Source: Erysipelotrichaceae bacterium (lineage in GTDB: Bacteria; Bacillota_I; Bacilli_A; RFN20; CAG-826). From it: a stretch of DNA of 41,375 nucleotides. Location: positions 124,728 to 166,102 of the forward strand of contig SVBB01000002.1 of NCBI GenBank assembly GCA_015059105.1, given 5' to 3'. The notes below the pieces were generated by a model. The model did no database searches, had not been told where the DNA came from, and worked only from the letters and a program-made list of their open reading frames with translations. Below are positions 16,929-26,122 of the stretch, piece after piece; positions within the stretch are counted from its first letter, which is position 1, and each line of letters opens with the position of its first letter. Both the position numbers and the translations under genes were made by a program.

Positions 16929-18632
16929 ATGAAAATTGATGTGGAACAATTCAACGCGGCGATTGAAGCGATTGAAAACCAAAAAGGTATTTCCAAAGAG
17001 ACAGTGATCAACGCTCTTACGGAAGCCATGACTAGAGCCTATAAGAGAGAATTAGGCGGCGAAGTCAGTGATATGGACAGTGCCGATGTCCGTGTGACTT
17101 TTGATTTAGAAAAAGGCATCATCGACATGAAGCATGTTCGCAAGATTGTCAAAGATGTCCAAGATGACTATCTTGAAATCACTAAAGAAGATGCCCAAGC
17201 TGAAATCAAAGAAGAAGAAAAGAAACCAAAAGAAAATAGGGGCAAAAAATACATCGATGGTGATGAATTCGTCGAAGAACCACCTCTCGTCTTCTTTAAA
17301 AATGCGACTTTAATGTCCATTAAATCAACGATGAAACAAAAATTCGCAGAAGCGGAAAGAGGCATTTTATATGAAGCATTCAAAGACAAGATTGGTACGA
17401 TGATTACTGGTCGAGTTGAAACATTCGATGATAGAGGTGCTTCTGTTAATATCGGCCGCACAAGCGTGTTCCTCCCACATAAAGAAATGATCGGAGATGA
17501 AAAATTCAATACTGGTGATCCAATCAAATTATTCATTTCTGACGTCGGTAATACTAAGAACTCCCATATTGCAGTCTCTCGTGCAAGTGAGGGATTCTTA
17601 AAAGCTTTATTCGCTGAAGATATCAGTGAAATCTATTCTGGCACAATTATCATCAAAGCAGCAGCCAGACAAGCTGGTGAAAGAAGTAAAGTCGCTGTTT
17701 ATTCTAGCGATCCAAATGTTGACCCAGCAGGTGCATGTATCGGTCCTAATGGTAACCGCATTCAAAAGATTGTCGGTGAATTAGGTAATGGTAACAATAA
17801 AGAAAAAGTCGATGTTATCGCCTATTCTGAAAACCCAATGATTTTCGTGAGCGAAGCTCTTAAACCAGCGAAAGTCATCGGTATTGCTTATGATGAAGAA
17901 GAAAACGAATGCACAGCCATCGTCAAAGATGACTCCTTATCTTTAGCGATTGGTAAGAAAGGTGTTAACGTTCGTTTAGCCTCTAAATTAACAGGCATCA
18001 AGATTGATGTCATCACTGAGACACAAGCGATTGAAGATGAAATCACTTACACTACAAGTGAAGAATTAGAAAGCATCGCTTTAGCGCTTAAAGCGCAAAG
18101 AATTTCTGAAGCTCAAAAAGAAGCAGCAGCCCAAAGAGAAACAGTCTTACCTGGCTTACCAGAAGGCTATGTTGCTCCTCAAGAAAGAGTCTATGAAAAC
18201 GAAAAGAACGACTTCGATGTCGCTCTCCAAGAAGTCTCTGAAGAGGAAGAAGTTGCTCCTGCTCCAGTTAAGGAAGAACCACTTCCAGTCGTGGAAGAAG
18301 TTAAAGAAGAAAAAGAGGAAGTTAAGGAAGAACCAATTGCCCCAGTCGTGGAGCAAACTGTCGTTAAGACTACAACTTCCTTAAGTGACCTTGAAGCATC
18401 ATTAGAAGCGCAATCTAACAAGGAAAATAACAAAAAATCCTTCAACAAGAAGAAAAAGAAAGTTGAAGAAGAGCAAGAAGGCGCTCCAGTTACAAAAGTC
18501 GATAACGGTATGTCTATTTATACTGAAGAAGAACTTGAAGCCATCAAAGCGGAAGAAGAAGCTGAAGAAGAATACGAAGAAGACGATATCGACTACGACG
18601 AATACGACGATTATTACGACGAGGACAAATAG
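16929..18632 (+). CDS. nusA: Transcription termination/antitermination factor NusA
   Basis: A protein of 567 residues. An N-terminal RNA-polymerase-binding domain (about 1-150, with an acidic/Lys insert near 95-115) is followed by an S1 domain (GTMITGRVETFDDRGASVNIG, about 156-220) and two KH domains with GPNGNRIQKI (about 274) and AIGKKGVNVRLAS (about 339). After about residue 400 there is a long low-complexity Glu/Lys/Val tail ending in a very acidic Asp/Tyr run. This tail is not part of the core family and replaces the C-terminal repeats of proteobacterial NusA. It modulates pausing and termination. Confidence 0.97.
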   Translation: MKIDVEQFNAAIEAIENQKGISKETVINALTEAMTRAYKRELGGEVSDMDSADVRVTFDLEKGIIDMKHVRKIVKDVQDDYLEITKEDAQAEIKEEEKKPKENRGKKYIDGDEFVEEPPLVFFKNATLMSIKSTMKQKFAEAERGILYEAFKDKIGTMITGRVETFDDRGASVNIGRTSVFLPHKEMIGDEKFNTGDPIKLFISDVGNTKNSHIAVSRASEGFLKALFAEDISEIYSGTIIIKAAARQAGERSKVAVYSSDPNVDPAGACIGPNGNRIQKIVGELGNGNNKEKVDVIAYSENPMIFVSEALKPAKVIGIAYDEEENECTAIVKDDSLSLAIGKKGVNVRLASKLTGIKIDVITETQAIEDEITYTTSEELESIALALKAQRISEAQKEAAAQRETVLPGLPEGYVAPQERVYENEKNDFDVALQEVSEEEEVAPAPVKEEPLPVVEEVKEEKEEVKEEPIAPVVEQTVVKTTTSLSDLEASLEAQSNKENNKKSFNKKKKKVEEEQEGAPVTKVDNGMSIYTEEELEAIKAEEEAEEEYEEDDIDYDEYDDYYDEDK

Positions 18633-18634
18633 TC

Positions 18635-18889
18635 GTGATTATTAAGCGTAAATGCATCATCACTGCTCAGTTGTTGGATCGCACCCTCTTATTTAAAGTG
18701 GTGAAAGATAAGGATAATAACGTCTCTATTGACTTATCCTACAATAAACCAGGTAGAGGAGCGTATATCTCTAAAGATATCGATGTCATAAACATGGCTA
18801 AAAAGAAAGATGCATTATCACGCGCTTTACGTCATAAAATAGATCAATCTATTTACGATGAACTCATCAATTTACTGAAAGGGGAATAG
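18635..18889 (+). CDS. rnpM: YlxR/RnpM family RNA-binding protein (DUF448)
   Basis: A protein of 84 residues beginning at GTG, 2 nt after the nusA stop. The diagnostic KPGRGAYISKD (family PGRGAYIC) and DALSRALRHKI (family K-ALSRALK) motifs are present. Members bind RNA and modulate RNase P. In the family the N-terminus has two cysteines (R-x-C-x-x-C); only the first is kept here (KRKCIITAQ). The usual neighbour ylxQ (L7Ae-like) is missing, and infB begins 1 nt after this stop. Confidence 0.88.
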   Translation: MIIKRKCIITAQLLDRTLLFKVVKDKDNNVSIDLSYNKPGRGAYISKDIDVINMAKKKDALSRALRHKIDQSIYDELINLLKGE

Positions 18890-18890
18890 T

Positions 18891-20729
18891 ATGGGAAAGA
18901 ATAAGAATTTTAAAGGGCCACAAAGAGAAACAAACGTTTCTACTAAAGTGAACGCCGATAAGATGAAGAGTAAAATCAATAAAGGTGGGGTCTTTGTTTA
19001 CACCAAAGCCTTATCAACTGCTGAACTCGCGGAAACGCTCAATATCCCGGTCAGTGACATCATCAAATTCCTCTTTATGCAAGGAAAGATGATTACGATC
19101 AATACGATTCTCGATGATGAATTAATCGGAACAGTTTGTTTACAGTTTGGTTTCGATTTCCAAAAGAAACATATCGTCGAAGCTGAAAACTTTGAAGAAG
19201 TGGAAATCAATGATGACCCTTCTAAACTTAAAGAAAGACCACCAGTAGTGACTATCATGGGTCACGTTGACCACGGTAAGACTACTCTTATCGATGCGAT
19301 TAGAAATTCTAACCTTGTCGCTGGTGAAGTGGGCGGCATCTCCCAAGAAATCGGTGCCTATCAAAAGGAAATTAACGGTAAAAAGATTACATTTATTGAC
19401 ACTCCAGGTCACGAAGCTTTTACAGCAATGCGTTCCCGTGGTGCTTCTGTCACTGATATCGTTGTTCTTGTTGTCGCCGCGGATGATGGCGTCATGCCAC
19501 AAACTATTGAGGCCATTGACCATGCGAAAGCTGCTGGTGTCCCAGTTATCGTCGCCATTAACAAAATGGACAAACCAGGCGCTGATCCTGATCGAGTGAA
19601 GACTGAACTTATGAGTCACGATATCATCGCTGAAGAATACGGCGGTAGCAACATCTGTGTGGAAATTTCTGCAAAGAAGAAAAATAACATTGAAGGCTTA
19701 TTAGAAGCCATCATTTTAGTCAGTGAAATGCAAGAATTAAAAGCGAACCCAGATCGTTATGCATTAGGTACAGTTCTTGAAGCAAAGCTTGACAAAAATG
19801 AAGGCCCAAAAGCCACTTTATTGGTTCAAAATGGTACTTTAAAATCCGGTGACTTCCTAGTCGTTGGTACTAGTTACGGTAAAGCCCGTCGTATGACAAA
19901 CGAACATAATAAAGTTCTTAAAGAAGCAACTCCATCTACTCCAGTCGTGGTTATCGGTTTAAGCGAAGTCCCAGAAGCTGGTGATAGATTTATGGCTTTC
20001 TCTGATGAATCAGAAGCAAGAGAAATTGCAAATAAACGTCGTTTAATTAAAGAGAATAAAACTCGTAATGCGACAAGCGCCGCTTCTTTAGATGACTTAT
20101 TTAATTTGGCTAAAGAAGGTAATATACAAAGATTAAATATCATCGTCAAAGCTGATTCCACAGGCTCAGCAGAAGCGGTAAAAGCATCATTAGAAAAATT
20201 ATCCACGGATGATATTAAAATCAACGTTATAAGAGCAACTTCCGGTGCGATTACACAGTCTGACGTCCTTTTAGCGAGTGCTTCTCACGCGATTATCTAT
20301 GGTTTTAATGTTAGACCTGACGCGCTTACTAGAGCAAAAGCTGCAGAAGAAAAAGTCGAAATACGATTACATCGCATCATCTATGCTTTAATCGAAGAAA
20401 TTCAAGCAGCAATGAAAGGTATGCTCGCTCCAACGATGGTCGAAAAAATCACTGGACAAGCGGAGATTAGAAAATTATTTAAAGTCTCTAAAATCGGTAC
20501 AATTGCTGGTTGTATGGTCACTGACGGTGTCATTAAAAACAATTCTCTTATCAGATTGATGAGAGAAGGTGTAGTTATCTATGAAGGTAAGCTCGGTTCA
20601 CTTCAAAGAGAAAAAGATTCTGTAAAAGAAGTGAAAGCGGGGTTTGAATGTGGCTTAACTATCGAAGGATATAACGATGAAAAAGAAGGCGATATCATCG
20701 AAGGTTATGAAATTGTTGAGGAAAAATAA
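18891..20729 (+). CDS. infB: Translation initiation factor IF-2
   Basis: A protein of 612 residues, a short form without the long N-terminal extension. The IF2_N module ([20 protein letters not shown], about 44-63) is followed by the GTPase domain: G1 GHVDHGKTT (about 124-132), G3 DTPGHEAF, G4 NKMD. Domains II-IV follow, including the C-terminal fMet-tRNA-binding region (about 510-612). It brings initiator tRNA to the 30S subunit. It overlaps rbfA by one base (TAATG), so translation is coupled. Confidence 0.98.
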   Translation: MGKNKNFKGPQRETNVSTKVNADKMKSKINKGGVFVYTKALSTAELAETLNIPVSDIIKFLFMQGKMITINTILDDELIGTVCLQFGFDFQKKHIVEAENFEEVEINDDPSKLKERPPVVTIMGHVDHGKTTLIDAIRNSNLVAGEVGGISQEIGAYQKEINGKKITFIDTPGHEAFTAMRSRGASVTDIVVLVVAADDGVMPQTIEAIDHAKAAGVPVIVAINKMDKPGADPDRVKTELMSHDIIAEEYGGSNICVEISAKKKNNIEGLLEAIILVSEMQELKANPDRYALGTVLEAKLDKNEGPKATLLVQNGTLKSGDFLVVGTSYGKARRMTNEHNKVLKEATPSTPVVVIGLSEVPEAGDRFMAFSDESEAREIANKRRLIKENKTRNATSAASLDDLFNLAKEGNIQRLNIIVKADSTGSAEAVKASLEKLSTDDIKINVIRATSGAITQSDVLLASASHAIIYGFNVRPDALTRAKAAEEKVEIRLHRIIYALIEEIQAAMKGMLAPTMVEKITGQAEIRKLFKVSKIGTIAGCMVTDGVIKNNSLIRLMREGVVIYEGKLGSLQREKDSVKEVKAGFECGLTIEGYNDEKEGDIIEGYEIVEEK

Positions 20730-21064
20730 TGCCAGATAGACAGCTTCGTATTGAAACGATAATCAAAAAGAATATCACTGAGATAATTTCTTTGAAATTA
20801 AATGACCCACATCTCGGTTTTCTAACGATCACTGAAGTGAAAGTATCGAAAGATTTTTCTCACGCGAAAGTATATGCCTCATTTTTCTTAGAAAAGGACC
20901 GTGAAGTTGGAATGAAAACACTTGATAAGGCAAAAGGATTTATCAGAAGTGAATTATCTAAAACACTCGATATAAGAAGATGTCCGGATATCAGTTTTGT
21001 TCTCGATGATGGCTTTGATAAAGTAGCCCGTATCGATGAGGCGCTTAAAAGAGGAAACAAATAA
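20729..21064 (+). CDS. rbfA: 30S ribosome-binding factor RbfA
   Basis: A protein of 111 residues with the KH-like fold of the family. It has RIETIIKKNITEIISLKLNDP, then LGFLTITEVKVSKDFSHAKVYASF (family VTVT-VxVSxDLSxAKVYVS), and the ending RRCPDISFVLDDGFDKVARIDEAL. It assists 16S rRNA 5'-end processing and cold adaptation. It is the last gene before the operon terminator. Confidence 0.96.
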   Translation: MPDRQLRIETIIKKNITEIISLKLNDPHLGFLTITEVKVSKDFSHAKVYASFFLEKDREVGMKTLDKAKGFIRSELSKTLDIRRCPDISFVLDDGFDKVARIDEALKRGNK

Positions 21065-21065
21065 G

Positions 21066-21084
21066 AGGTCGAAAGACCTTTTTT
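21066..21084 (+). terminator. Terminator after rbfA
   Basis: AGGTC (21066-21070), GNRA loop GAAA, GACCT (21075-21079), then a run of T. Confidence 0.85.
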
Positions 21085-21141
21085 CTTTTTTCTTTTAGCG
21101 ATAAATTAAGAACAGTTAAAACACTTATTCTTTTTAAATAA

Positions 21142-22332
21142 TTATTTAAAATATTTCTCCATTTTGATGTGACTAACTCCGCCATCATCAAATATTTCTC
21201 CTATTGGAGAAAAACCTAGTTTTTTATAATAATCAACTAATGTATACTGCGCGTTGAAATAGATATAGCAAGGATTGTATTCAGCAACTAATTTATCGAC
21301 GAGATATTTAAATGCGATTTTCCCATATCCTTTATGGCGATATTTTGTGATGATCGCGTATCTTTCTAATTTGAACTGACGATCCCCTGTTTGGCGATAT
21401 CTAATCGTCCCAATCGGTTCATCATGTAAATAGATGAGGAATGTGTTCGTACCATCTTCTTTATCGAGTTCGTATTCATCTTCATAAGAAAAATGCTGTT
21501 CATCGATATAAACTATCTTTCTAATTTGAAATACTTTAACTAAATCATCTTTGTAAATGACAGGTTTAAGAGATAAACCATCGTTATTAACGTGGTAATA
21601 GATTTCTTTGCCCCATAAATCTTCTTTTGTGTAATTGGATAACATCGTTAAGAAATTATCTCTGCTTTCTGGGTAAGTTTTATAAATTGAATCTAATAAC
21701 TGTTTGATATCTTCTCTTCTCGTATGTTTATCAGCAGGACAAGTAGAAGTGGAAACTGGTAATTCCTCTTCTTTTACCAAACGGATAATATCTTTTTCTC
21801 TTACTAATAGTAATGGGCGAATGAAATCGATATTTGCATTTTCTAAATGCATTTTTGGGGAAAATGTGGCAATTCTCGCTCCATATATTTCATTCATGAA
21901 TAATGTTTCGACTGCATCATCTGCATGATGGGCAAAGGCAACTTTATTAAAACCAAGTTCATTAGCGACCTTATTTATCGCAGCTTTTTTCATTCTTGAA
22001 CATATTGAACAAGGAAGATGTGGACCATCTTGTTTGATTTTAAGTATCTTATATACTTCTCTACTATCATGAACGATGAGTTTATAGCCAAGAGATTCAC
22101 AGTATTTTTCCATCTTCGTTGGATCAAAACTATCAAATCCTAAATCGAGCATTACTGGTTGAACAGTAAAATCTGTATGTGAAAATTTTTGATACAAAGA
22201 TAAACAATATAGAAGTGAAACAGAATCCTTGCCACCAGAAAGACCGACGATAATCTTATCTCCATGGTTGATGAGATTGTAGGTATTATCGGCTTTACGG
22301 ATACAGGCGAGAACAGTGCGAATTGCTTTCAT
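21142..22332 (-). CDS. TtcA-like tRNA-thiolation PP-loop protein fused to a GNAT acetyltransferase
   Basis: A protein of 396 residues with two parts. Residues 1-250 are a PP-loop ATP pyrophosphatase: SGGKDS (32-37), then LPCSICSRMKK with Cys108 and Cys111, and Cys198 in STCPADKH. This three-Cys pattern matches the Fe-S-binding TtcA/TtuA group, which 2-thiolates tRNA. Residues about 260-396 form a GNAT domain resembling ElaA-type enzymes (QIRKIVYIDEQHF ... LERYAIITKYRHKGYGKIAFKYL). The fusion is continuous, without stop or frameshift. It lies opposite to its neighbours, between rbfA and truB, and shares a 31-bp divergent promoter with truB. It may be a leaderless transcript. Confidence 0.85.
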   Translation of the reverse strand: MKAIRTVLACIRKADNTYNLINHGDKIIVGLSGGKDSVSLLYCLSLYQKFSHTDFTVQPVMLDLGFDSFDPTKMEKYCESLGYKLIVHDSREVYKILKIKQDGPHLPCSICSRMKKAAINKVANELGFNKVAFAHHADDAVETLFMNEIYGARIATFSPKMHLENANIDFIRPLLLVREKDIIRLVKEEELPVSTSTCPADKHTRREDIKQLLDSIYKTYPESRDNFLTMLSNYTKEDLWGKEIYYHVNNDGLSLKPVIYKDDLVKVFQIRKIVYIDEQHFSYEDEYELDKEDGTNTFLIYLHDEPIGTIRYRQTGDRQFKLERYAIITKYRHKGYGKIAFKYLVDKLVAEYNPCYIYFNAQYTLVDYYKKLGFSPIGEIFDDGGVSHIKMEKYFK

Positions 22333-22339
22333 GCAACAT

Positions 22340-22347
22340 ATTATAAT
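22340..22347. promoter_or_regulatory. Overlapping divergent -10 boxes (ttcA-like gene / truB)
   Basis: The plus strand reads TATAAT at 22342-22347, and the minus strand reads TATAAT from 22345 to 22340. On the minus side the box ends 7 nt before the start codon, as in leaderless genes. On the plus side the leader would be about 10 nt without a Shine-Dalgarno. The two polymerases would compete for the same DNA. Confidence 0.55.
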
Positions 22348-22363
22348 ATTATATATTTAATAT

Positions 22364-23215
22364 ATGAATGGATTTTTTTATATCGATAAACAATCTGATT
22401 GGACGAGTAGGGATGTCTGTAACAAGGTTCAGAAGATTTTTAATCTTCCTAAAGTTGGCCATATCGGCACGCTTGATCCATTTGCAACCGGTCTTCTTAT
22501 CGTCTGCGTTGGTAAAGCTACTAAAGCAAGCGCTTATTATGACGATAACGAAAAGGAATATGTTGCCACTTTAAAAATGGGTAAAAAAACATCAACAGGA
22601 GATTTGACTGGTGAAGTAGTGGAAGAAAAAGAAATTGTCTCATTTACTAAAAAAGACATTTTAGATGTATTTAAATCTTTAACTGGCGAGATAGAACAAC
22701 AAATTCCAATGACTTCTGCCGTTCATGTTAATGGAGTGAAATTATATCAATATCTCCATAAAGGAGTTGAAGTAGATAGACCAACGCGTAAAGTAGTGGT
22801 CAAAGATATCTCTTTAATTGAAGTAGGCGAGGATTATATCGTCTTTAAAGCCACGGTGAGCAAAGGAACATATATCCGTGTTCTAGGAGAAGATATCGCT
22901 TCTAAATTAAATAACTTAGGTTACATCTCTTCTTTAAGAAGAACAAGGATTGGAGATGTTAAAGTTGAAGAAGCAAAGACATTAGGGGAAGTTAAAGACT
23001 CCGATTTAGTAAGCATCGCTTCTTTATTAAAAGATATTCCTTCGGTTGTCTTATCTGGCGAAAGATTAATAAAAGCGAAGAATGGGATGACAATTTCTTT
23101 TGATGATATTACAAAGAGTGATAGAATACTTCTAATAGATGAAAATAACAATGTTATTGCCATCTATGGTTACGACCATTTAAATTACTACAAATGTTTA
23201 AGGGGCCTATATTAA
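22364..23215 (+). CDS. truB: tRNA pseudouridine-55 synthase TruB
   Basis: A protein of 283 residues. The catalytic motif HIGTLDPFATGLL has the nucleophile Asp38. KEYVATLKMGKKTSTGDLTGEV and the later SKGTYIRVLGEDI (RNA-contact motif) are also typical. It makes pseudouridine 55 in the T-loop of tRNAs. The C-terminal PUA-like portion (about 225-283) is short. ribF begins 1 nt after the stop, so they form an operon. Confidence 0.96.
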   Translation: MNGFFYIDKQSDWTSRDVCNKVQKIFNLPKVGHIGTLDPFATGLLIVCVGKATKASAYYDDNEKEYVATLKMGKKTSTGDLTGEVVEEKEIVSFTKKDILDVFKSLTGEIEQQIPMTSAVHVNGVKLYQYLHKGVEVDRPTRKVVVKDISLIEVGEDYIVFKATVSKGTYIRVLGEDIASKLNNLGYISSLRRTRIGDVKVEEAKTLGEVKDSDLVSIASLLKDIPSVVLSGERLIKAKNGMTISFDDITKSDRILLIDENNNVIAIYGYDHLNYYKCLRGLY

Positions 23216-24115
23216 GTGAACATTATCGAATTTGATATCAACGAAGTTCCTGAGGAATATAGCAACATCAATCTATGCCTCGGTTTTTTTGATGGAGTCC
23301 ATCTCGGCCATCAGAAGATGATCAAAGCGGCAGTAGAAGAAGGTCATAAAGTTGGAGTCCTCACTTTTGATAATCCCCCACATTTTGTCACTGGCCAAAT
23401 TAATAATAAAAGATGTTTGACGAGTATCGATGAAAAAGCGGATTATTTTGAAGAATTAGGCGTTTCGTATATGTTCATCCTCACTTTCGATGAAGTGACG
23501 AGAAATATTTTACGACTCGACTTTGTCGATTTAGTCCTCAAGAAATTCAAGCCTAATAAAGTTTACTGTGGGGAAGATTTCCGCTTCGGAAAAGATGCTT
23601 TAGGAGATGCGAAGTTTTTAAAACAACATTTTGATGTTGAAGTCACTCCATTATTATCGAAAAACGGGATGAAAATATCTTCTAAAGATATTAGAGAACA
23701 CGTTAAAAATGGTGACATGAGTAAAGCGGTGTCTTTATTAGGTCACCCATATCGCATCGTCGGAGAAGTGAAAAACGGGATGCATCAAGGCAGCAGGATT
23801 GGTTTCCCAACTGCTAACCTCAATTTAGATTTCCCATATGTGATGCCAAAAGAAGGTGTATATATGGGGTACTGTTATGCTTTTAACAAGAAATATAAAG
23901 CGATGATATCGGTATCGACCCATCCAACATTTAGTCAATTACCAAGACCGATTATTGAAGTTCATATCATTGACTTCTCGGGAATGTTATATGGCATCAA
24001 CATTTACGTTGATTTCACGGATAGAATTAGAGATATCGTTAAATACGATAATCCTGATGAACTGATCAAACAACTCCATAAAGATAAAGAGTTCATCATT
24101 AATCATTTGCAATAG
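23216..24115 (+). CDS. ribF: Bifunctional riboflavin kinase / FAD synthetase RibF
   Basis: A protein of 299 residues with a GTG start directly after truB. The N-terminal FMN adenylyltransferase domain has LGFFDGVHLGHQKMI (about 23-37) and YCGEDFRFGKDALGD (about 119-133). The C-terminal riboflavin kinase domain has MHQGSRIGFPTANLNL (about 192-207) and the Glu of IIEVHIIDF. It makes FMN and FAD from riboflavin. The truB-ribF-rpsO order is classic for Firmicutes. Confidence 0.95.
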   Translation: MNIIEFDINEVPEEYSNINLCLGFFDGVHLGHQKMIKAAVEEGHKVGVLTFDNPPHFVTGQINNKRCLTSIDEKADYFEELGVSYMFILTFDEVTRNILRLDFVDLVLKKFKPNKVYCGEDFRFGKDALGDAKFLKQHFDVEVTPLLSKNGMKISSKDIREHVKNGDMSKAVSLLGHPYRIVGEVKNGMHQGSRIGFPTANLNLDFPYVMPKEGVYMGYCYAFNKKYKAMISVSTHPTFSQLPRPIIEVHIIDFSGMLYGINIYVDFTDRIRDIVKYDNPDELIKQLHKDKEFIINHLQ

Positions 24116-24136
24116 CTTAATAAATAATATATATTA

Positions 24137-24220
24137 CTTATTGCGACTTATCCTTAGGATAGCGAGTCCCTAACGCTTTCCCGAGAATAAGCTAAGAAAA
24201 AAAGAAAGGGGTACTAGTTA
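24137..24220 (+). promoter_or_regulatory. Leader of rpsO, possible S15 autoregulatory site
   Basis: Between ribF and rpsO, several short helices can form: TATCC-TTA-GGATA (24149-24161), GCG/CGC (24162-24164 with 24174-24176) and an outer CTTAT/ATAAG (24147-24151 with 24187-24191), which competes with the first. S15 commonly represses its own mRNA through such leaders, but I cannot match a known leader class. A Shine-Dalgarno GAAAGGGG follows. Confidence 0.35.
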
Positions 24221-24490
24221 ATGGCATTAACTAAAGAAAGAAAAGCGGAAATCGTCAAGAAGTTCGGCAAAAACGAAAAAGACACTGGTTCAGTCCAAGT
24301 CCAAGTCGCCTTACTCACTGACCAAATCAAAGCGTTAACTGCTCACTTAAAAGCGAACCACAAGGACGCGGCGAGCAAACGTAGCTTACAAATCTTAGTC
24401 GGTCAAAGAAGAAGTTTATTAGACTACTTAATTAGAACTGATAGAGACGCTTATTTCCACTTAATCAACGATCTCGGTTTAAGAAAATAA
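24221..24490 (+). CDS. rpsO: 30S ribosomal protein S15
   Basis: A protein of 89 residues, exactly the family size. It has FGKNEKDTGSVQVQVALLTDQI and HLKANHKDAASKRSLQILVGQRRSLLDYL, the conserved 16S-rRNA-binding four-helix protein. Codon use is strongly biased, as expected for a ribosomal protein. A terminator follows. Confidence 0.98.
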   Translation: MALTKERKAEIVKKFGKNEKDTGSVQVQVALLTDQIKALTAHLKANHKDAASKRSLQILVGQRRSLLDYLIRTDRDAYFHLINDLGLRK

Positions 24491-24514
24491 TCGTAGATTA
24501 AAAGCAAAAGAAAT

Positions 24515-24539
24515 GCGCGATGATGAATCGCGCTTTTTT
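24515..24539. terminator. Bidirectional terminator between rpsO and the GH13 gene
   Basis: GCGCGAT (24515-24521), loop GATGA, ATCGCGC (24527-24533), T6 on the plus strand. An A-rich left flank gives a U-rich tail on the minus strand, serving the convergent gene. Confidence 0.88.
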
Positions 24540-24543
24540 CTTA

Positions 24544-26028
24544 TTATATTTTGTATATCACTCCATGTCGCGGAGGGAGATAAGGTTTATCGCTGGTGGA
24601 TATCAATACTTCACTAGCTTGATATTCAACATCTTTATTAGAAAGATTTATTAGTAAGATAGTGGAGCCTCTTTTAATGCATAAGACTCTTTGGTCTTCT
24701 CCGATATCGATATCATCAGACTGTAAATCTTTGTCTTCTTTTCTGATTTTGATGAGTTTTTGAATGAAATGATATAGGGAAGAAGGATCTTTTAGATTAT
24801 CTTCAACAGTGATGTCACTAGCGGTGTTGACTGGTAGATACAAAGTATCGGCTTTGGAGAAACCATCATTTTTAGAATGGTCCCACTGCATTGGAGTACG
24901 ACTACCAACGCGTTGATAACCGCCGTCTTTATTTGGCAAATCGACGAATTTCATCCCGATTTCATCCCCATAATAGATAAATGGAATACCGGGAAGAGCA
25001 AACATCAATAAATAATATAATCTTAGTCCCGCTTCATCCGTGTAATTAGCAAGTCTAGTGACATCGTGGTTACCAGAAATTGGCGCGAGATATCCACCTA
25101 ACTGTTTCGCGATATCAGTTCTATGCTTTAAATCCTTTAAGAAATAATCAAAATTATTGCCGTTTAGGATTGATGGGCCAATAGAATAATCGCCACTTCT
25201 AATGAAGTGATGGTAATATGTGTCCCAATGGTCGAGGACGAAATCCGCGTCAAATCCCGCTTTAAAGGATTGATATGGATTGCACCATTCGGAGACGAAG
25301 AAGGCGTCTGGATAATCTTTTCTCACTTCTTTAAAGACGTAATTCCATACTTCAATAGTGGCCTCTTTATCATCATCGTTTTTAACAAGAGAATCCGCCA
25401 TATCAACACGGAAACCATCAACTCCTTTTTCTAACCAGAATTTGATGATTTTAATTAAATAGTTTCTCGCTTGGAATGTTCTTGGGTCTTTATAAGACAT
25501 CTGCCATTTTGGATCATCGATATGGTTAAAACCATAGTTGAAGGCAGGTTGGACAGAGAAGAAGTTGACTAAATAATTGCCATTACGTGGATGTCTACCC
25601 GCGATTAATTTATATTTTGGGTCATTATTCCATACCGATTCTGTCCAGATGAATAAATCGGAGTATTCGTTTCTATTTTCTTCTCCAGACATTAAGAATT
25701 CTTTATTTTCTTCACTCGCGTGACCAGCGACACAGTCGACGATCACCTTGATACCGAGTTGATGGGCATGGTTGACCATTTCAAGAAAGTCATCCATATT
25801 CCCAAATTTTGGATCGATATCAAAGAAATCTTTAATATCATATCCGCCATCTTTAAATGGGGATACAAAGAATGGGTTGAACCATATCGCATTGCAACCG
25901 AGGTTTTTGACGTAATCAAGTTTTTCACTGATTCCTTTTAGATCTCCAATCCCGTCATTATTGGAATCATAAAAAGAAGTGGGGTATATTTCATAAAATA
26001 CCAAATCTTTAAATTTTTCGTTTCTCAT
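24544..26028 (-). CDS. GH13 alpha-glucosidase (oligo-1,6-glucosidase type)
   Basis: A protein of 494 residues from the preferred start. The order is that of GH13: FYEIYPTSFYDSNNDGIGDLKG (about 11-32), GFRVDMADS with nucleophile Asp209, FFVSEW with acid/base Glu247, and SGNHDVTR with Asp322. DGIGDL is the Ca-loop seen in the oligo-1,6-glucosidase subfamily. There is no signal peptide, so it acts in the cytoplasm on maltodextrin or isomaltose products. An in-frame ATG at 26094 adds 22 residues, but the N-terminus MRNEKFKDLVFYEIYP is canonical and a TAAAAT box sits 7 nt upstream of 26028. It probably works with MalQ. Confidence 0.92.
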   Translation of the reverse strand: MRNEKFKDLVFYEIYPTSFYDSNNDGIGDLKGISEKLDYVKNLGCNAIWFNPFFVSPFKDGGYDIKDFFDIDPKFGNMDDFLEMVNHAHQLGIKVIVDCVAGHASEENKEFLMSGEENRNEYSDLFIWTESVWNNDPKYKLIAGRHPRNGNYLVNFFSVQPAFNYGFNHIDDPKWQMSYKDPRTFQARNYLIKIIKFWLEKGVDGFRVDMADSLVKNDDDKEATIEVWNYVFKEVRKDYPDAFFVSEWCNPYQSFKAGFDADFVLDHWDTYYHHFIRSGDYSIGPSILNGNNFDYFLKDLKHRTDIAKQLGGYLAPISGNHDVTRLANYTDEAGLRLYYLLMFALPGIPFIYYGDEIGMKFVDLPNKDGGYQRVGSRTPMQWDHSKNDGFSKADTLYLPVNTASDITVEDNLKDPSSLYHFIQKLIKIRKEDKDLQSDDIDIGEDQRVLCIKRGSTILLINLSNKDVEYQASEVLISTSDKPYLPPRHGVIYKI

Positions 26029-26122
26029 ATCTTTGATTTTAACACTTTTGTAACTATTAAAAAGATAATATCTTTCTAAAAGGCGATATTTCATCTACAA
26101 TATCGAATAAAGGTAACTAATT

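Noticed and set aside
18156..18645. Overlapping frames in the nusA tail
   Set aside because: Low-complexity Glu/Lys codons open all frames; the nusA frame alone has the family domains.
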